From Prostheceraeus crozeri (taxonomy: Eukaryota > Platyhelminthes > Polycladida > Euryleptidae), in contig CAJQUW010001446.1 of NCBI GenBank assembly GCA_907163375.1, positions 682,001 to 746,000 of the forward strand: 64,000 nt of DNA, read 5' to 3'. The notes under the pieces were generated by a model. It saw only the letters and a program-made list of their open reading frames with translations, ran no database searches and was not told the origin of the DNA. A program made the position numbers and the translations under genes. Of this stretch, positions 49,519 to 61,302 are shown one piece after another (within the stretch, counting starts at the first letter, position 1; every line of letters begins with the position of its first letter).

Positions 49519-51657
49519 AGTAACCTTCGATAGATGGCTAAATGTCACCCTGGCGGTCAGAGCACTACGTCGAGACGATAAGGCAACCACTTGCAAACAT
49601 GACGCAGAGAGGTTTAACAAGGATTACAATTGTCGAATATCCCATGCGGCACTCTTCGCTTCGGATTCCATCGCCGCCCAAAAGGGACGCCTGTCGATAG
49701 GAAGTATTACACCGAAAATCTCCGTGACTTGCACCGTCAATGACTTGATAGCCAGACATGAAAACCGGTGGAGTTATTTACAAGAGGTTGGTTAGTCGTT
49801 GCCTTGACCAGCTTGATAGCAAGCCGTAGAGAGTGATAGCAAGTCGTGATTCACAAGCGTTTTGCAATGGAGATGTTTAGTAGCCACCCATGACAAGATA
49901 GCTAAGACTCAACCGATTGGCGTTCAAAGTGCTACGTTGAGAACTGTGTCAAATGCCCAACATGAATTGCCCCAAAGGTTTCGGTCTAAAATATGACACA
50001 CTCCCTTGCCACACTTATCACTACGGCATCATCCGCCGTCCCGAAGGAACACCCTGTCATTGGAATATTACAGCGAAACTCTCCGTACCATGCTCGCTTT
50101 CAGTGAAAAGCCGCTTGTATCATGTAAAGACTGGTTCAGATATCATGACAAATCCTTTCGTTGACTTCAGCAGGGTCGAAAACCCCAGAAAACCTCCAAA
50201 AATAATGAATTTAAATTTTTCAGCATTTATTACTACTTATGAAATTTTATAAGTAGTCTGTATATATATAGGTCTGATCAATAGCTATCGAACCTTTTTT
50301 GAGTCAAGTCAAAAGGACTTGTAGAAGCAAAGTTACAAGCCTTTAAAGTTTTGGAGTCTTTTATGGCCTGGAGACTAAGGTCATCTCCTGGCTAACCTTT
50401 AAGTCTGACGCCTTAGCTGATATCAGCAATGAAATTTTCTAAGTCGGTTGTAGGAAACCTGATTTTGGAATTTCCGATGCCATCATCGGAGCTCCGGAGT
50501 TCACCTACCCCAACCAAGTCGGTAGGAGAACTGATTCCCACAAGTAGAGACTCCACTTATATAGTTTGTGGCGATCAGTTGATGACGTAATCTCAATCAT
50601 CCAAAACTTTAAACACTTCTTTCTCCGGTTCTAGTGCTCCGATTGACTTCAAATTTTGACAGTCACGTTTTCTCGCTCTCACCTTTCATTCAAGCCGAGT
50701 TGAAAAAATTCTGTCGTTTTTTCAAAGGTTCCAAAATCTTGGAAAATGCGCAAAAATTCGATTTTAAGCATGCTCTCATTTAGAAACGAAACCTTCCACA
50801 GATCTGAAAAGATAGGATCCTAGAGAACAAAGTGCGGTCTTGCCCCTAAAAGAAAACCGAGCTCTTCATTCACTTCCATTCCTGAGTTAGTCGTCACCAA
50901 AGTAGGCCACAATTTAACATTTTCACAAAAAAGTCCCAAGTGTGCAGAAAATTTCTACTCTCCGATTTACTTGAAACTCACCCTCTAGATGCAGAATAGC
51001 ACGCTGATGCCAAATCTGGTCTCAGTTTTCTCATACGATGCTTCGTTCACCCGCTAGAGCCATTTTCATAAAAATTCTAACTCTGTCGTTTTTCGGTGAT
51101 GGTCAAAAATCTTAAAGTCACTCTCACACCTCAACAAACAAACAAACTTAGAGACACGCCAATTCGTCCACTGCATTTGTCTCACTGTTAGCTTTCAAAC
51201 GAGCTATTGCACGACTTTCTACGATCTCTAGAACCAAAGTTGGAAGAAACGCTGCCGAGGGGGGGGGACGTCCTCAAAATCTTTTCTCTCCCATTGAGCT
51301 GGAAACAACCTCCTTAACCCAAAATTTCACGTAGAATCCGAATCTGCCCTCCGTTTGTCCATCCGAGCCCTCCTTCTGCCCGAAGTACGGACTTTCTCAT
51401 TCCAAAACGTCCAAAACCCACCTTTTTCTAGCTCTGTCGTTTTTCGGAGATTCCTACCCTTGCCTCACAGGAGAACTCCTCCTTCCTTCCTTCGTTCCAT
51501 AGGGGGGAAAGGAACGGTTTCCTTCTCTTGGACCCATCCCTCCCAACACATCCTTGGACGTCTCTCTCACCTCCTTCCTTCCAGAGGGGGGGGCTGAGTC
51601 AGCATGATGACTCATCATTTCACATTTTGCACTTCCGTCTGCCACGGACTCACTACT

Positions 51658-51663
51658 TGTGTC
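51658..51663. repeat. Target-site duplication TGTGTC, right copy
   Basis: Direct repeat of 38448-38453, immediately outside the last base of the palindrome. Confidence 0.75.
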
Positions 51664-52345
51664 AATCCTATTTTCTCCTTTGATGCTAAGCGTATTCCTG
51701 TCCTTTCTCTTAAGGATCATATTCCTCTGGTCAGTCGGTCACATATGAATTCAAATGTGACTGTGGATGCAGCTACATTGGCCGTACTGACAGGAACCTA
51801 GGAAAACGGGTAAGGGAACATTTACCTCGTTGGCTACAAAGTTATGTGAGAAGGTCCAGCCGTGGGCCACCGTCATCTGTATGCAGGCATGCAATCGATT
51901 GTGATGATTTTAAAGGATTTTCTTTTCCGTATTATTTTTCTATTTTACACAGTTCTTTCAATGTCACTTCCTTGCGTATTTTAGAAGAGTCTTGTATGTT
52001 TTGAATCGTTCACCACCCTTTGTGTTCATAAAGAGTTTGTATATAGCTTATTGTTGCCCTGGCAGTCTTGATTGTCAATATCTTTTGCGCTGTCTTTCCG
52101 TCCGTTTATGTCTTGAGTTTTATTCATTGCATCTAACTTAGTACGCATTTCACTGTGATGCTACTTTTACTCTGCCGCATCGCATGATTAGAGGCCTCGA
52201 AAGCGCTCGCGATGTCTACATGTTTTAATAAATTTACATTGGCGACTGAAATTCCATCTGAAATTTATTTAAACCTTTGAGAACGCCCGACAGATTATGA
52301 ACGAAACGTTGGGGAAATTTTCGATCTTACTTCTTACAATAAAAG
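51664..52345 (+). mobile_element. PLE 3' end with C-terminal GIY-YIG endonuclease
   Basis: Starts in the linker (FSFDAKRIPVLSLKDHIPLV) and continues, in another frame, with YEFKCDCGCSYIGRTDRNLG, KRVREHLPRWL and SSVCRHAID. The CDCG-x-YIGRT, R-x-EHLPRWL and S-x-x-x-RH features identify the C-terminal PLE endonuclease of a third lineage, distinct from the fragments at 30.3 and 33.1 kb. It is followed by a 3' region with GCCTCGAAAGCGCTCGCGAT, GATGTCTACATG and, near 52300, AACGAAACGTTGGGGAAA, a hammerhead-relic-like wording. The element is incomplete; its 5' side ends at the palindrome. Confidence 0.75.
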
Positions 52346-55260
52346 TAAAAAGAGTCATTTTATGTAAGCCTTGCATCATCTCCCGAAAGAGCAGCTTGCT
52401 CTGATGTAAATAGACCATCTCAGATATTCTTGGCAACTTATTCGCTGCCTGTTAAGGCTCTCCTAAGTCGAAGAGACTCATAGCCCTGTTTGACACGCGC
52501 ACCATATTTGAAGCGTTTCGACAGAAAGTTAACGACCTTAGACAGTAAAATTATGTTTTCAACTGAAGGAGATCGAGGAAGAGAAGAAAGACTTTTTGAT
52601 GATCAATAATTTAATTTCTAATGGTGTTGTGATCTGTATATTGCCCATTTGTACAATGCGTGTGAAGCCTATACAAAAGGGTGCACATACAAGTTGTATT
52701 TTTACCAACTAGTCGATGTCACCATTTCTAAATTGATAAATTCGTTTTGGCTATAATAATTTCAGTTTATGTTGCGAAGCATCTCAGCGGAAGTTTGTAT
52801 AATTATTCATTGCAATAGCCAAAATTTATTATTAACAACTGTTCCGTCCATGTACAGGCACGCACACGTCGGTAGTTGATTGATAGATAGAACTTGATGG
52901 AAACATGCAGAAAATAGTCTTTAGAAGCATGTGTACTGAACTTGTCCGATAAACGAAGTGCTTTTCATCACGTATCCTCCTCACACAAAACTCTCTCTCA
53001 CACACACACACAAGTGATTGCCATGTTGTCAAGTCACTAAATGAACTGAACTTGCTTTTAAAATAAAGGAAGAATATTGATCATCAGGGTATTTCAAATA
53101 TATCTCTGTATTTACGCATGGAACTTTGCACCACAACACAATGATAGTCAGCCATTCAATGAGGGAAGAAATCGTTTAATAAACGCAGCTTCATTCTGCT
53201 GTCTCTCAATCTTTGAACCATAAGGTGGAGTAAAGAATGAGAAAACATCTTAAGGTGGAGGCTTAAGAATGCGGTGACGAAAGACTTTCGCCTGACTGTT
53301 ATAATACTGGCCATACTTGCCACATTGCCATTTATAAATTACGCACGACGGGAGGCACGGCAGCAAACTGTGATATCAAACATTTTTGTACCTGTTGAAC
53401 TTTTAGAAGATACACTTATCCCCATGATCAAAATGTCACACGTTTTGTAGCGACTTTTCGCTACAGCGCTGTATTTCTTTTATAGTTCTTCTCTTACTGA
53501 AAAGAATAAAATAATAGCTATGAGGGATCTAGGTAGCTAAAAGGATACTCTGAAAGTGCAATTCTCTAAGACTGTAAAATATGACAGCAAGGTATTGGAT
53601 AGGTCTGATGATTTTGTTAAAAATATCCGGGTTATACGGCTTTGGCAGCATCCTTGAAAAGACATTTTGTTGACACTCATCCATTACCAACTCCAACATA
53701 AAAGAAGCTAGTATAACCAGCTTTCATTATTGGTGTGCATAATGCTACATTGTCAACATATTTCAAAATATGATTTCTAAAATCATGCAGCAGCAAGTCA
53801 CAATATTTGAAAATCTATGCGCGAAACTTTATCCTAGTGGATTGCCTCTTAAAGCTTTATCATAAGTGCTTCGATGACCTTTGCACTCCAGCAGTGATTG
53901 AATAGACAACAACATTTACATTAAAACAATCAAGTAATTGTTTCAATTATTTTATTATTGGAATTAAATTTGCTTCGCGGAACATATATTCATTGCGAAT
54001 TTTGATGTAACAATCGGCATCAAAGAAAACTTATAGTAACTTTTACGAGGCGTTTTTGTTTCATGGTCATTATAAACGGCATGTGACATAGAGTAAGTAT
54101 ATATTAGGTAGAGGGTCAACTCAGTAAGTGTCTGCATACAGTGAAAATTTTTATATCAAAAATTCAGTTCTTCGCGGAGATTACGCTTTATATACTAGCG
54201 ACGTGAAACCACTATATAAGCAGTGGGGTCTGTTTTCAATTTGGTCCCACAACTTCATGAAATAAAACTTGAATGAATGAAATTGCAAAATCAGTCATAC
54301 AGGAGACCATGACCCCTAATTCTAAAATATGACTAACATCTCACATTTCTAGCACATGGAAAGCTATAAAAAGCAACTTTGCAGGGATTTTCCTAATTTT
54401 CTCGTCTGTTGGACAGACGAAGCACTACAGTCCACATTTTGTCCCTCATGAGACTTTTACAGCCAATCGGTCGTTGGACAAAGTCATTGAACATCTCTCA
54501 TTACATTCTCATACGATGATGAAAGTCATCCCAGTAGCCATTTATAATAGAATATAATGCTTACTAATTTAAATTATTAGTTAAAGTAGTCCTAAGGAGG
54601 ACTGATGGCGTTCTCCAATCCGCAAGTGTACAAAGGCAATGAATGCTACTGTAACCATTGGATTAATCAGTTCTTAAAAGAACTCAATGTAGCTTTCTCG
54701 TGGCAACGAATTAAAATTGATCAGCTTTGGCCAAATATCTGGTAAAAATGGAAATCTTAAGACTTGTAATACTACTCATTCTTGCTGTTAATATACTAAT
54801 ACCATAGATTCCAAACACTGCCGTATACACGTTCAAAACAGACTTCTAATATACTGTACCGACTACAGATGCTGATAGTGGAAATAGAATAAGACAATGG
54901 TCACCATAGGTTAAGGAAATTAAAAATGGATATTATAAAACAACAGGAAACCGATGAATAAAAATTGGAAAAGTTGAGGTAAAATATGGAAATACAACGA
55001 TGCTACTACACTGATTACAAGTGAACTATATCTGACACTACACTAAGTGGATAAGTGGAAAGTGGATAATGGAGGTAAACAATAGAACTACAATGACACT
55101 CTACTACACCGAAAGCAATGAAACTATACACACTATACCTAAGACTACACATGGAAAATACTATTTCTTCACTTGAATTTGTTATCGCCAGTTTCTTCAT
55201 CCGTCTATAGTACTTCATGTAATTCCACATTTCTTCATTTGAATTACAATACATCGACCA
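52346..55260. other. Non-coding stretch with a short CA microsatellite
   Basis: About 2.9 kb of AT-rich sequence. A CT/CA dinucleotide run lies at 52990-53012. The 54960-55260 part may belong to the tail of the PLE to its right. No host exon recognised. Confidence 0.45.
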
Positions 55261-55312
55261 CTACTTCAGCTACCGATTAAGGGATATAAAACATAATACT
55301 GCAGTCCGTCAG

Positions 55313-55383
55313 TCATCAGCAGGTACTCGTCTAGTTGTGTTTCGACCCCTAACCTGAACACTCAAACCCAGACGAGCGGGGTC
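55313..55383 (-). ncRNA. Covarying pseudoknotted RNA in PLE 3' region, second copy
   Basis: Same plan as 3540-3616, read on the minus strand. In plus coordinates the helices are A 55378-55383/55344-55349, B 55368-55376/55326-55334, C 55357-55361/55337-55341 and D 55352-55356/55321-55325, with CTGATGA at 55313-55319. Four base pairs differ from copy 1 by changes on both sides (two in B, one each in A and C), and one further B pair becomes G-U. This argues that the RNA shape was selected while the elements were active. Confidence 0.6.
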
Positions 55384-55480
55384 CCACACATAGTGGCTGA
55401 CAAAATACTGAATAGGTAATGATATGTCTTGAAAGATATGTGACAAAGATAAATCAGACATCATTCAATTGTTGCGTTTC

Positions 55481-55614
55481 CCACATGTAAACAGATCCTG
55501 TCATTAAATTCATCCCATCAATAAATACAGTATGCTTTTTGCGATCCTCACATGTAAACAAATCCTGTACATCAATCTTTGCCTTTTCGATTCCCACAAG
55601 TAAACAGATCCTGT
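55481..55614. repeat. Three-unit tandem array in PLE 3' UTR
   Basis: CCCACATGTAAACAGATCCT recurs with small changes at about 55481, 55548 and 55592. It lies between the PLE stop codon and its structured RNA. Confidence 0.7.
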
Positions 55615-55863
55615 TCATCCTCGAATCTCATAAAGATGTAATCGCTGTGTGATAAATATGTAATCCGCCTTTACACAAACTTCGCCTCATACATCAAGAC
55701 TTAAGAATGGGAGCTCTCTCATCTCCCGTAAGCCACGCTAAGCGCTCTGTATTCACTCTTCACCGCCCACCCCCATATGATGGCTACAAGTCATTGTTAG
55801 TCGTTTATTCACCTATGCAGCAAGGCATTAAGGAAAATGTGAGTCGTTTGTTGGTCGCGTGCC

Positions 55864-58386
55864 TCATTGAAATTCACAGAGTGAAGTGAATTGTCGAGCC
55901 GAGAAAAGACCATATTTGTGAAGCGATTCATTATGCCTTGTGAGAGCCTTTTCTGTGTAACTCATCAAGTCATGCTGAGAATAACCTCTAGATTTCATGA
56001 TATTTAGTGTCTTGTTAGTTTTGTGTACAGCGTCTTGTAACTTCGAGCATATTCTACAATATCTGACTACCTGCGACGCGAATACATGAAGGGCCATCTG
56101 TAATGGGATCATGCTCTCCGGAAAAGTCAGTTGCACCACAGAGAAAGAGAAGTCATCTACCTTGTGATATACTGAAGTTCTCAAGCTGTTCTGTGAGATT
56201 TGTATTTTCACATCAAGGTAAACTACCTCTTTATTGTTATCACCATTTCTCTCCGCCAACAAGTCAGGTGGATAAATTCTTTGAATCAACGAATTAAAGT
56301 GTTTATAATTGACAACACATATATCGTCTATGTATCTTGATGTAGGTGATAACAAGCGTGCTAAATGATATTTCTTAGTTTTTATCAAATTTTGCATAAA
56401 AACATATTCGCAGTGTAAGAGGAATAGGTCAGCTAGGAGTGGACTAGAATTTCCTCCCATTGGAATGCCTTTAATCTGCCTGAAAACTAAATTACCGAAT
56501 GTGACGTAGGTCTGTGATAATAGGAAATGTATGGCTTCTTTTAACTTCTGTTTATCAAAACAGTGATAACCACTATATTTTTTCATTGAGCAAAAGGACT
56601 TATCATATCCAATGCAAATAAATTTTCTATTTGAGGAATTAAACACCAAATCCATAATAGCGAATATGTGATCTTCAATCAATTTTTGATCAAGATTCGT
56701 ATATAAGGTTGAAAAATCGAACACTTGCAATGAATGAACTTGTGTCGAATTTAATCTGTGTAGAAATTCTTGTGTGGACTTTATACTCCAGAAGCAATCG
56801 AAACCGCTGTTTCTCTTAATTGCCATACAATATCTCTGAAAATTGTCACGCAAAATACTTAAGGCTGAATTTACTTTGATGGAAAGCTTTTTCGATGTGC
56901 ATTGTCGTGCTCCTGCTATGAATCTAAATTTGCATGGAGTTTTGTGAAATTTTGGAATCCAATATAATTTTGGTAATTTTCTGTCTTTTTCACAGACAGA
57001 TAGTTTAAACTCGCTTTTCATAATTGTTGTATGTTGCTCAATTACATTCTGCGCTAAAATTTGCTCTGGACCATAGGTATCATTACCCGATATGTTCGAC
57101 GTGGAAATATCAATTCCCAACTCGGCTAAGAGAATTTGGAGATAAAACTTTTTGCAAATAAAGGCATAATTATTAGATGCTTTATCAACTGGCGTAATTA
57201 TGACGTCATTCTGCAATTCTTTCAGATTTTTACCCATTTTGGCATTAATCTTGTGTCGATTATTGTGTGCGCGAAATCTATTCGAGGATTTCTTGGCAAG
57301 ATATATTCGATCTTTAATCAGTGCCATGATTCTTGATTTCCACGCTGAGAATAAAGTAGCCTCAAGCCTCTCTTTCTTACTTATTTTTGTAATATGCTCA
57401 TCTAATGAATTACTAATTTGAGTTGTTATGGCACTCCAACTAAGGCTTTTGGGGATTCTGTGTTTGGTACCAAAACTGAAGAGTTGACGTAAGTCTTCAT
57501 CATCCACAATATCCAGATCACCCGTTATTACGTGACCATAATGTGGGTAAACAAAAGATTGCCTCTTGCTACATGAGCATGGATTGTTCATGATGTGCAT
57601 CACATCCTGAAACTTTAGGTTATTCAAAAAACGCCCATAATTGCAAAACTTCAATGCAGTGGGTTTATCTAATTTATAGAATATTTTCGGTGGATAACGT
57701 TCTTGAATTGTGCTTGGAATTAGCTTGCACACACTGTGATCGCAGAATATAGACATGAGATTGAGTGAGTCTATTGTCTGAGATTCGAACGGGATAATTA
57801 TGGTTGCTCGTTCTTTTACATTTTTGTTCTCCGAGTCTAGGTTAAGTTTATTTTGAATGTATGCTGTTAGTACAAATGTCATCATGTTTGCCTCATCCCT
57901 TGTCTTGCCTAGAATGGCTCTTAGCATAGTTTTAGGGAGAGATTTTAGATGATGATAAAACCTTGACATCCTACGCGTCTCAAAAGAATCTTGTAATTCT
58001 TGATAGGTATTGTCAAGTTCCATAATACCTGAGCTTTTTCTACCCGATTTTCTTATTCCATGACTCCTTTTTCGTCTGCTAATCGGATAACTAAAAAATT
58101 GATCATTGGATATGGACTGCTGAGATACACATCCACCTCCCAAAACTCTATCATTCAAACCCAAGGGGTATAAGGTATTGAGCATCTTGATATGCATGTC
58201 TTCCTTGCGGTTGAGCTCTCTGTTTATCTCTTCCGGTGATATGTATATATTGTCATCAACATGATCAATAATTTGCAATTCAACATCAGTCCAAGAATGA
58301 TGATCTTGCTTAAAGTGATTGCTAAGATATATATATGCATATATACATATATACATTTCATATATACATATATGAGGTATTTTCAA
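55864..58386 (-). mobile_element. Penelope-like element (Naiad-type), 840-codon open frame
   Basis: Retroelement protein open from the truncated end to the stop. Residues from about 22 to 80 are the tail of an N-terminal GIY-YIG endonuclease (HHSWTDVELQIID, then TLYPLGLND). Next come a CSC cluster with GHVITGDLDIV near 287, PKLYWIPKFHK near 475, then RT motifs A (FDFSTLYTNLD, near 557), B (GIPMGGNSSPLLADLF, near 642) and C (YIDD, near 685), and the C-terminal SARQFTSLCEFQ. The order endonuclease-RT marks the permuted PLE group. The apparent start ATG lies in a TATATACATATATG run at 58320-58380, which is the truncation junction, so the first part of the endonuclease is absent. An unbroken frame of this length implies recent insertion. 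It encodes reverse transcription and, when complete, target nicking. Confidence 0.9.
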
Positions 58387-59439
58387 AATATGAACATTAT
58401 GACCGTCTGATTACTCAGCATTAGTCACATGTTCGTCAGTCCAACAGAAATATTTGTGTTTTAATTTATCTAGCATAAATTCTCCATGGTTATACGAGTT
58501 CATACTTTCTGAAGCATCAATGAATAGTGCATTAATTTCGGTCCTTGAACAGTACAAAGAAACACTGCTGCAGCTTTGAAATTAAATCGTTTAGAAGCAT
58601 CGTCTGTCCAACAGATTGACAATGCGTCTGTCCAACAGATATCTTCATAAGTTGTTTTGACACTACAGATCGAAGCATGAGCACTTTCTATGTCACATCT
58701 CCATATTTTAAGCAAAGATGAAATTTTGTTTGCAATGTCTATGGTTTATGGTGACAACAAAACCATGGATATGACTAAGCGCAAGCGAGTTTGCATGGAA
58801 ATTCAAACTGAATGTTCATTGTAATAACTATTAGTCATTGCAGTCCTATTTTTTACTATACATTAAACCAATGCAATTCGTACTGCAATGCGGTATTGCA
58901 GTACGAATTTTTAAATAAAAACTACTGAAAAATATCAAAATATTATCGTAATAATCACAAATTAGTCATGCTTGCACAAGAAATTATTCAGTGCAACGTT
59001 CTCTCAGAACGAACAATTATTGAATTGTCTAACTTATTAATTAAATAACTTAAATTATTGAATTATTGAACAGTCTAAATTCTTCAACTGAAGAAATTCT
59101 TCAAACTTTTTGACATGAACTCTTTCTTGAATTACTGAAGATTCAGATCTATGGCTTCTCTCGAACTTATTAATTTCCTCTTGTATTTGTGCTTGCATTT
59201 GATCCATCTATGAATCGTCGTCATGAGCTCGCTGGCTTGTAGGAGAACACAGGTCGCGCCATATAGATTTTTATTCATCTTTTACATATACATAAGCCAA
59301 CATATACATATACCAAGTAGCATGTCATATGCGCCTGTTTTATACTCTATGAAGGATCTGGACCCTAAACGTCGAGTAAAAGCTCCTTTTTTCTTTACCT
59401 TTTTAACTAACGAATCTGCAGAAATTCAAGGGAGTGCGT
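58387..59439. other. Non-coding stretch, nothing recognised
   Basis: About 1 kb, AT-rich, with GTCTGTCCAACAGAT words repeated near 58600-58640. No gene seen. Confidence 0.5.
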
Positions 59440-59479
59440 TCCTTGATTACGAGTACAGCCTATAATCATGATCCCCCCG

Positions 59480-60065
59480 TTTGCTGCCATCACTTATATT
59501 ATCACGTTGTTAAGGTCAAGGCTTTGTTGTTCATGTTCCTCCAACATCATTTTGAGCCAGTCGTTGAAATTGTCTGACTTGAAACTTCCACGTTTTGTGG
59601 TTGGATTCACCAGACCGGAATTGTTTATCCCACTAATAAGATGTAGACGTGGTCGGTCCCCTGCTGTTTGGTAGAACGTCTTTAGCACGATCACCAGTGA
59701 GAGTTCAGCCTTTGGTGCGCTTATAGAATGAGTTTAAATTTATTCATCGATGTAAATAATTTCTTTCCCCTCACGCAGGTAGTTACATAAAGCTACAACA
59801 TATTCCCAGCGCTTTTCTTTATTCATGATAGTGTTCATACCAAGTGGTTCTCGGTGCATCTTTTACATGAAATTAGTCTACCCTCAAGGTAGTCTCCGAC
59901 TGTAGTAGTCGAAACGCTGATGTCAAAATGACTCGACATTTTTTTCAGCAGCAGATTTTAGTGTTAGCTGACTATCTTCTTCGAACCAGGAGACCAACTG
60001 ATTCATTTGCAGCTCCGAAAGCGCTTTCGCTTTGTAGCCACCTCGTATCTTCTGTTCGACCTGCC
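59480..60065 (-). pseudogene. Decayed Tc1/IS630-type DDE transposase
   Basis: On the minus strand the pieces appear in the right order for one transposase. First the helix-turn-helix part (GGYKAKALSELQMNQLVSWF, then SVSTTTVGDYLEGRL), then RWEYVVALCNYLREGKEIIY leading to IDE, the first catalytic Asp. Last come GLVNPTTKRGSFKSDNFNDW and LNNVII, just before the expected second Asp. They are spread over several frames with at least three frameshifts plus stops (one right after IDE, one at the end of LNNVII), so it is inactive. The last third, with the second and third catalytic acids, is not readable. No terminal repeats found. Confidence 0.7.
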
Positions 60066-60899
60066 TTGCCTTATCCAATGATACGCAGTTATTTCTTTAT
60101 GTTCAGCATAGTAGATGTTGATGTTCAGTCTTCTCTATCAGCTGATGGCAAAACTCTCTCCTGATCTTTCATGCTGTATCGACAATGCCTTTTCTCAATC
60201 ATATTTGCCAGCTTACTTGACAATGAAATTTGGAATTTGAGGCCAATCTAAGTTATATTATATAAGTGCATTCGATTAATTATCCGAATCTAAGGAATTT
60301 CTGTTCAATAGTAGCGATGACTTCGTTGAAAGGGCAGGGGCTCTAGTCTCTGATCAAGATAAGATGTAAGTATGCATGAAAAATCAAGTAAAAACAATGC
60401 GCAGCCTCAAATGATATATCCTAAATCACTATATTATGCTGTATTGCCCCGTATCATGACAAGGGTTAAAGTAACACAGTGTCCTTCAAAACAAATATGA
60501 AATACGAGCCTCACACTCTGTTATAAACTTGAATATAACAGCTTGTTTTTGAACCATGTTTTCCAACAAGTTTATAGAACCATCGTAGAACACTGCTTTA
60601 AAACATCCTGATAAAAAGGCATTTAATTGGCCGCCCAGTAATTGATGATGATATAAACTTGTTGATAAACACATTGATATTCTATTCATAGAGAGAACAG
60701 ATTAATACGACAAGTAAGCCAGTAATCTTAAGGTCGCGTCCAACAAAATTGCCTGCTCTCACCGAGCCTCGTGGCGAGAGGCGGGAGAGAGAGGAATGTC
60801 ACACAATAACGAAATATGCAACTACAGATGCCATGTAATTATGAACATTTCTTATTGCTATATAATTAACATATTATTCACATTCAGTATAGACTGAAT
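60066..60899. other. Non-coding stretch before the LINE
   Basis: No recognisable gene. A small GAGAGGCGGGAGAGAGAGG purine run lies near 60776. Confidence 0.5.
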
Positions 60900-61302
60900 T
60901 CGTAGAGTATGACTTTTCGTTGGTCTGAGATTGCTGTTTTCGGAGGATTTTTATATCGGCTTGATCCGTGTTGCCTTGTCTATGTCATCATAACAATATT
61001 TACTTCCATGATCGTCTCATATTTTCGTGGTTCCTGGCTTGGTGGAGTTTTGTCGCTAAGCAGTAAGCTCTGTTCACTGGCCAGGTTGTAGAAAGCAGTC
61101 TGCGGTTTCCGTCGATTAACACGTGATTTTGACGTGAAGGGCATCAGATTTTCTCGCGTATTCAATTAAGTGCATCTAATTCGTGTGCAAGTGCTAGTGT
61201 CGTGCTGGTGTAGATGTTATAGTGCTGGACTCCAGCATTGGATAGAATCTGTCTGCTGGTTCAATTCCACTGCTTACATGTTGGTATTTTTTCGCTGATT
61301 AA

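Larger units (their letters stand above)
38454..51657. mobile_element. Giant palindromic mobile element, 13.2 kb, Polinton-like ends
   Basis: The left arm (38454-43447) and right arm (45516-51657) are inverted copies, about 99% identical where I compared them and collinear almost to the base. The sum of paired coordinates stays at 90111-90112 from the tips to 42214/47897. The right arm carries 1091 bp (46806-47896) that the left lacks, plus about 58 bp near 45665-45725. The ends are AGTAGTGAGTCC... and ...GGACTCACTACT, flanked by the 6-bp duplication TGTGTC, so this is an inserted unit. AG termini and a 6-bp duplication are typical of Polinton/Maverick elements, but no polymerase, integrase, ATPase, protease or capsid gene is recognisable. 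It is at best a gene-poor, non-autonomous relative or another fold-back family. High arm identity suggests recent insertion or ongoing conversion between arms. Confidence 0.75.
45516..51657. repeat. Right arm of the palindrome
   Basis: 6142 bp, inverted copy of the left arm, carrying an extra 1091 bp (46806-47896) and about 58 bp near 45665-45725. Order of internal repeats mirrors the left arm: TAAATCC modules near 45955, 46108 and 48577-48594; degenerate AAACTTTCT repeats at 49020-49290; 365-bp units at 49500-50250; AAAACGACAGA-type units at 50700-51450; C tract and AP-1-like pair (51595-51601, 51608-51614) at the tip. Confidence 0.85.

Noticed and set aside
38454-51657. The palindrome as a pure assembly artefact
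   Set aside because: The arms differ by about 1%, by a 1.09-kb and a 58-bp indel, have a unique spacer, and are bracketed by a perfect 6-bp direct repeat. An artefactual mirror copy would not produce these. Long-read proof is still desirable.
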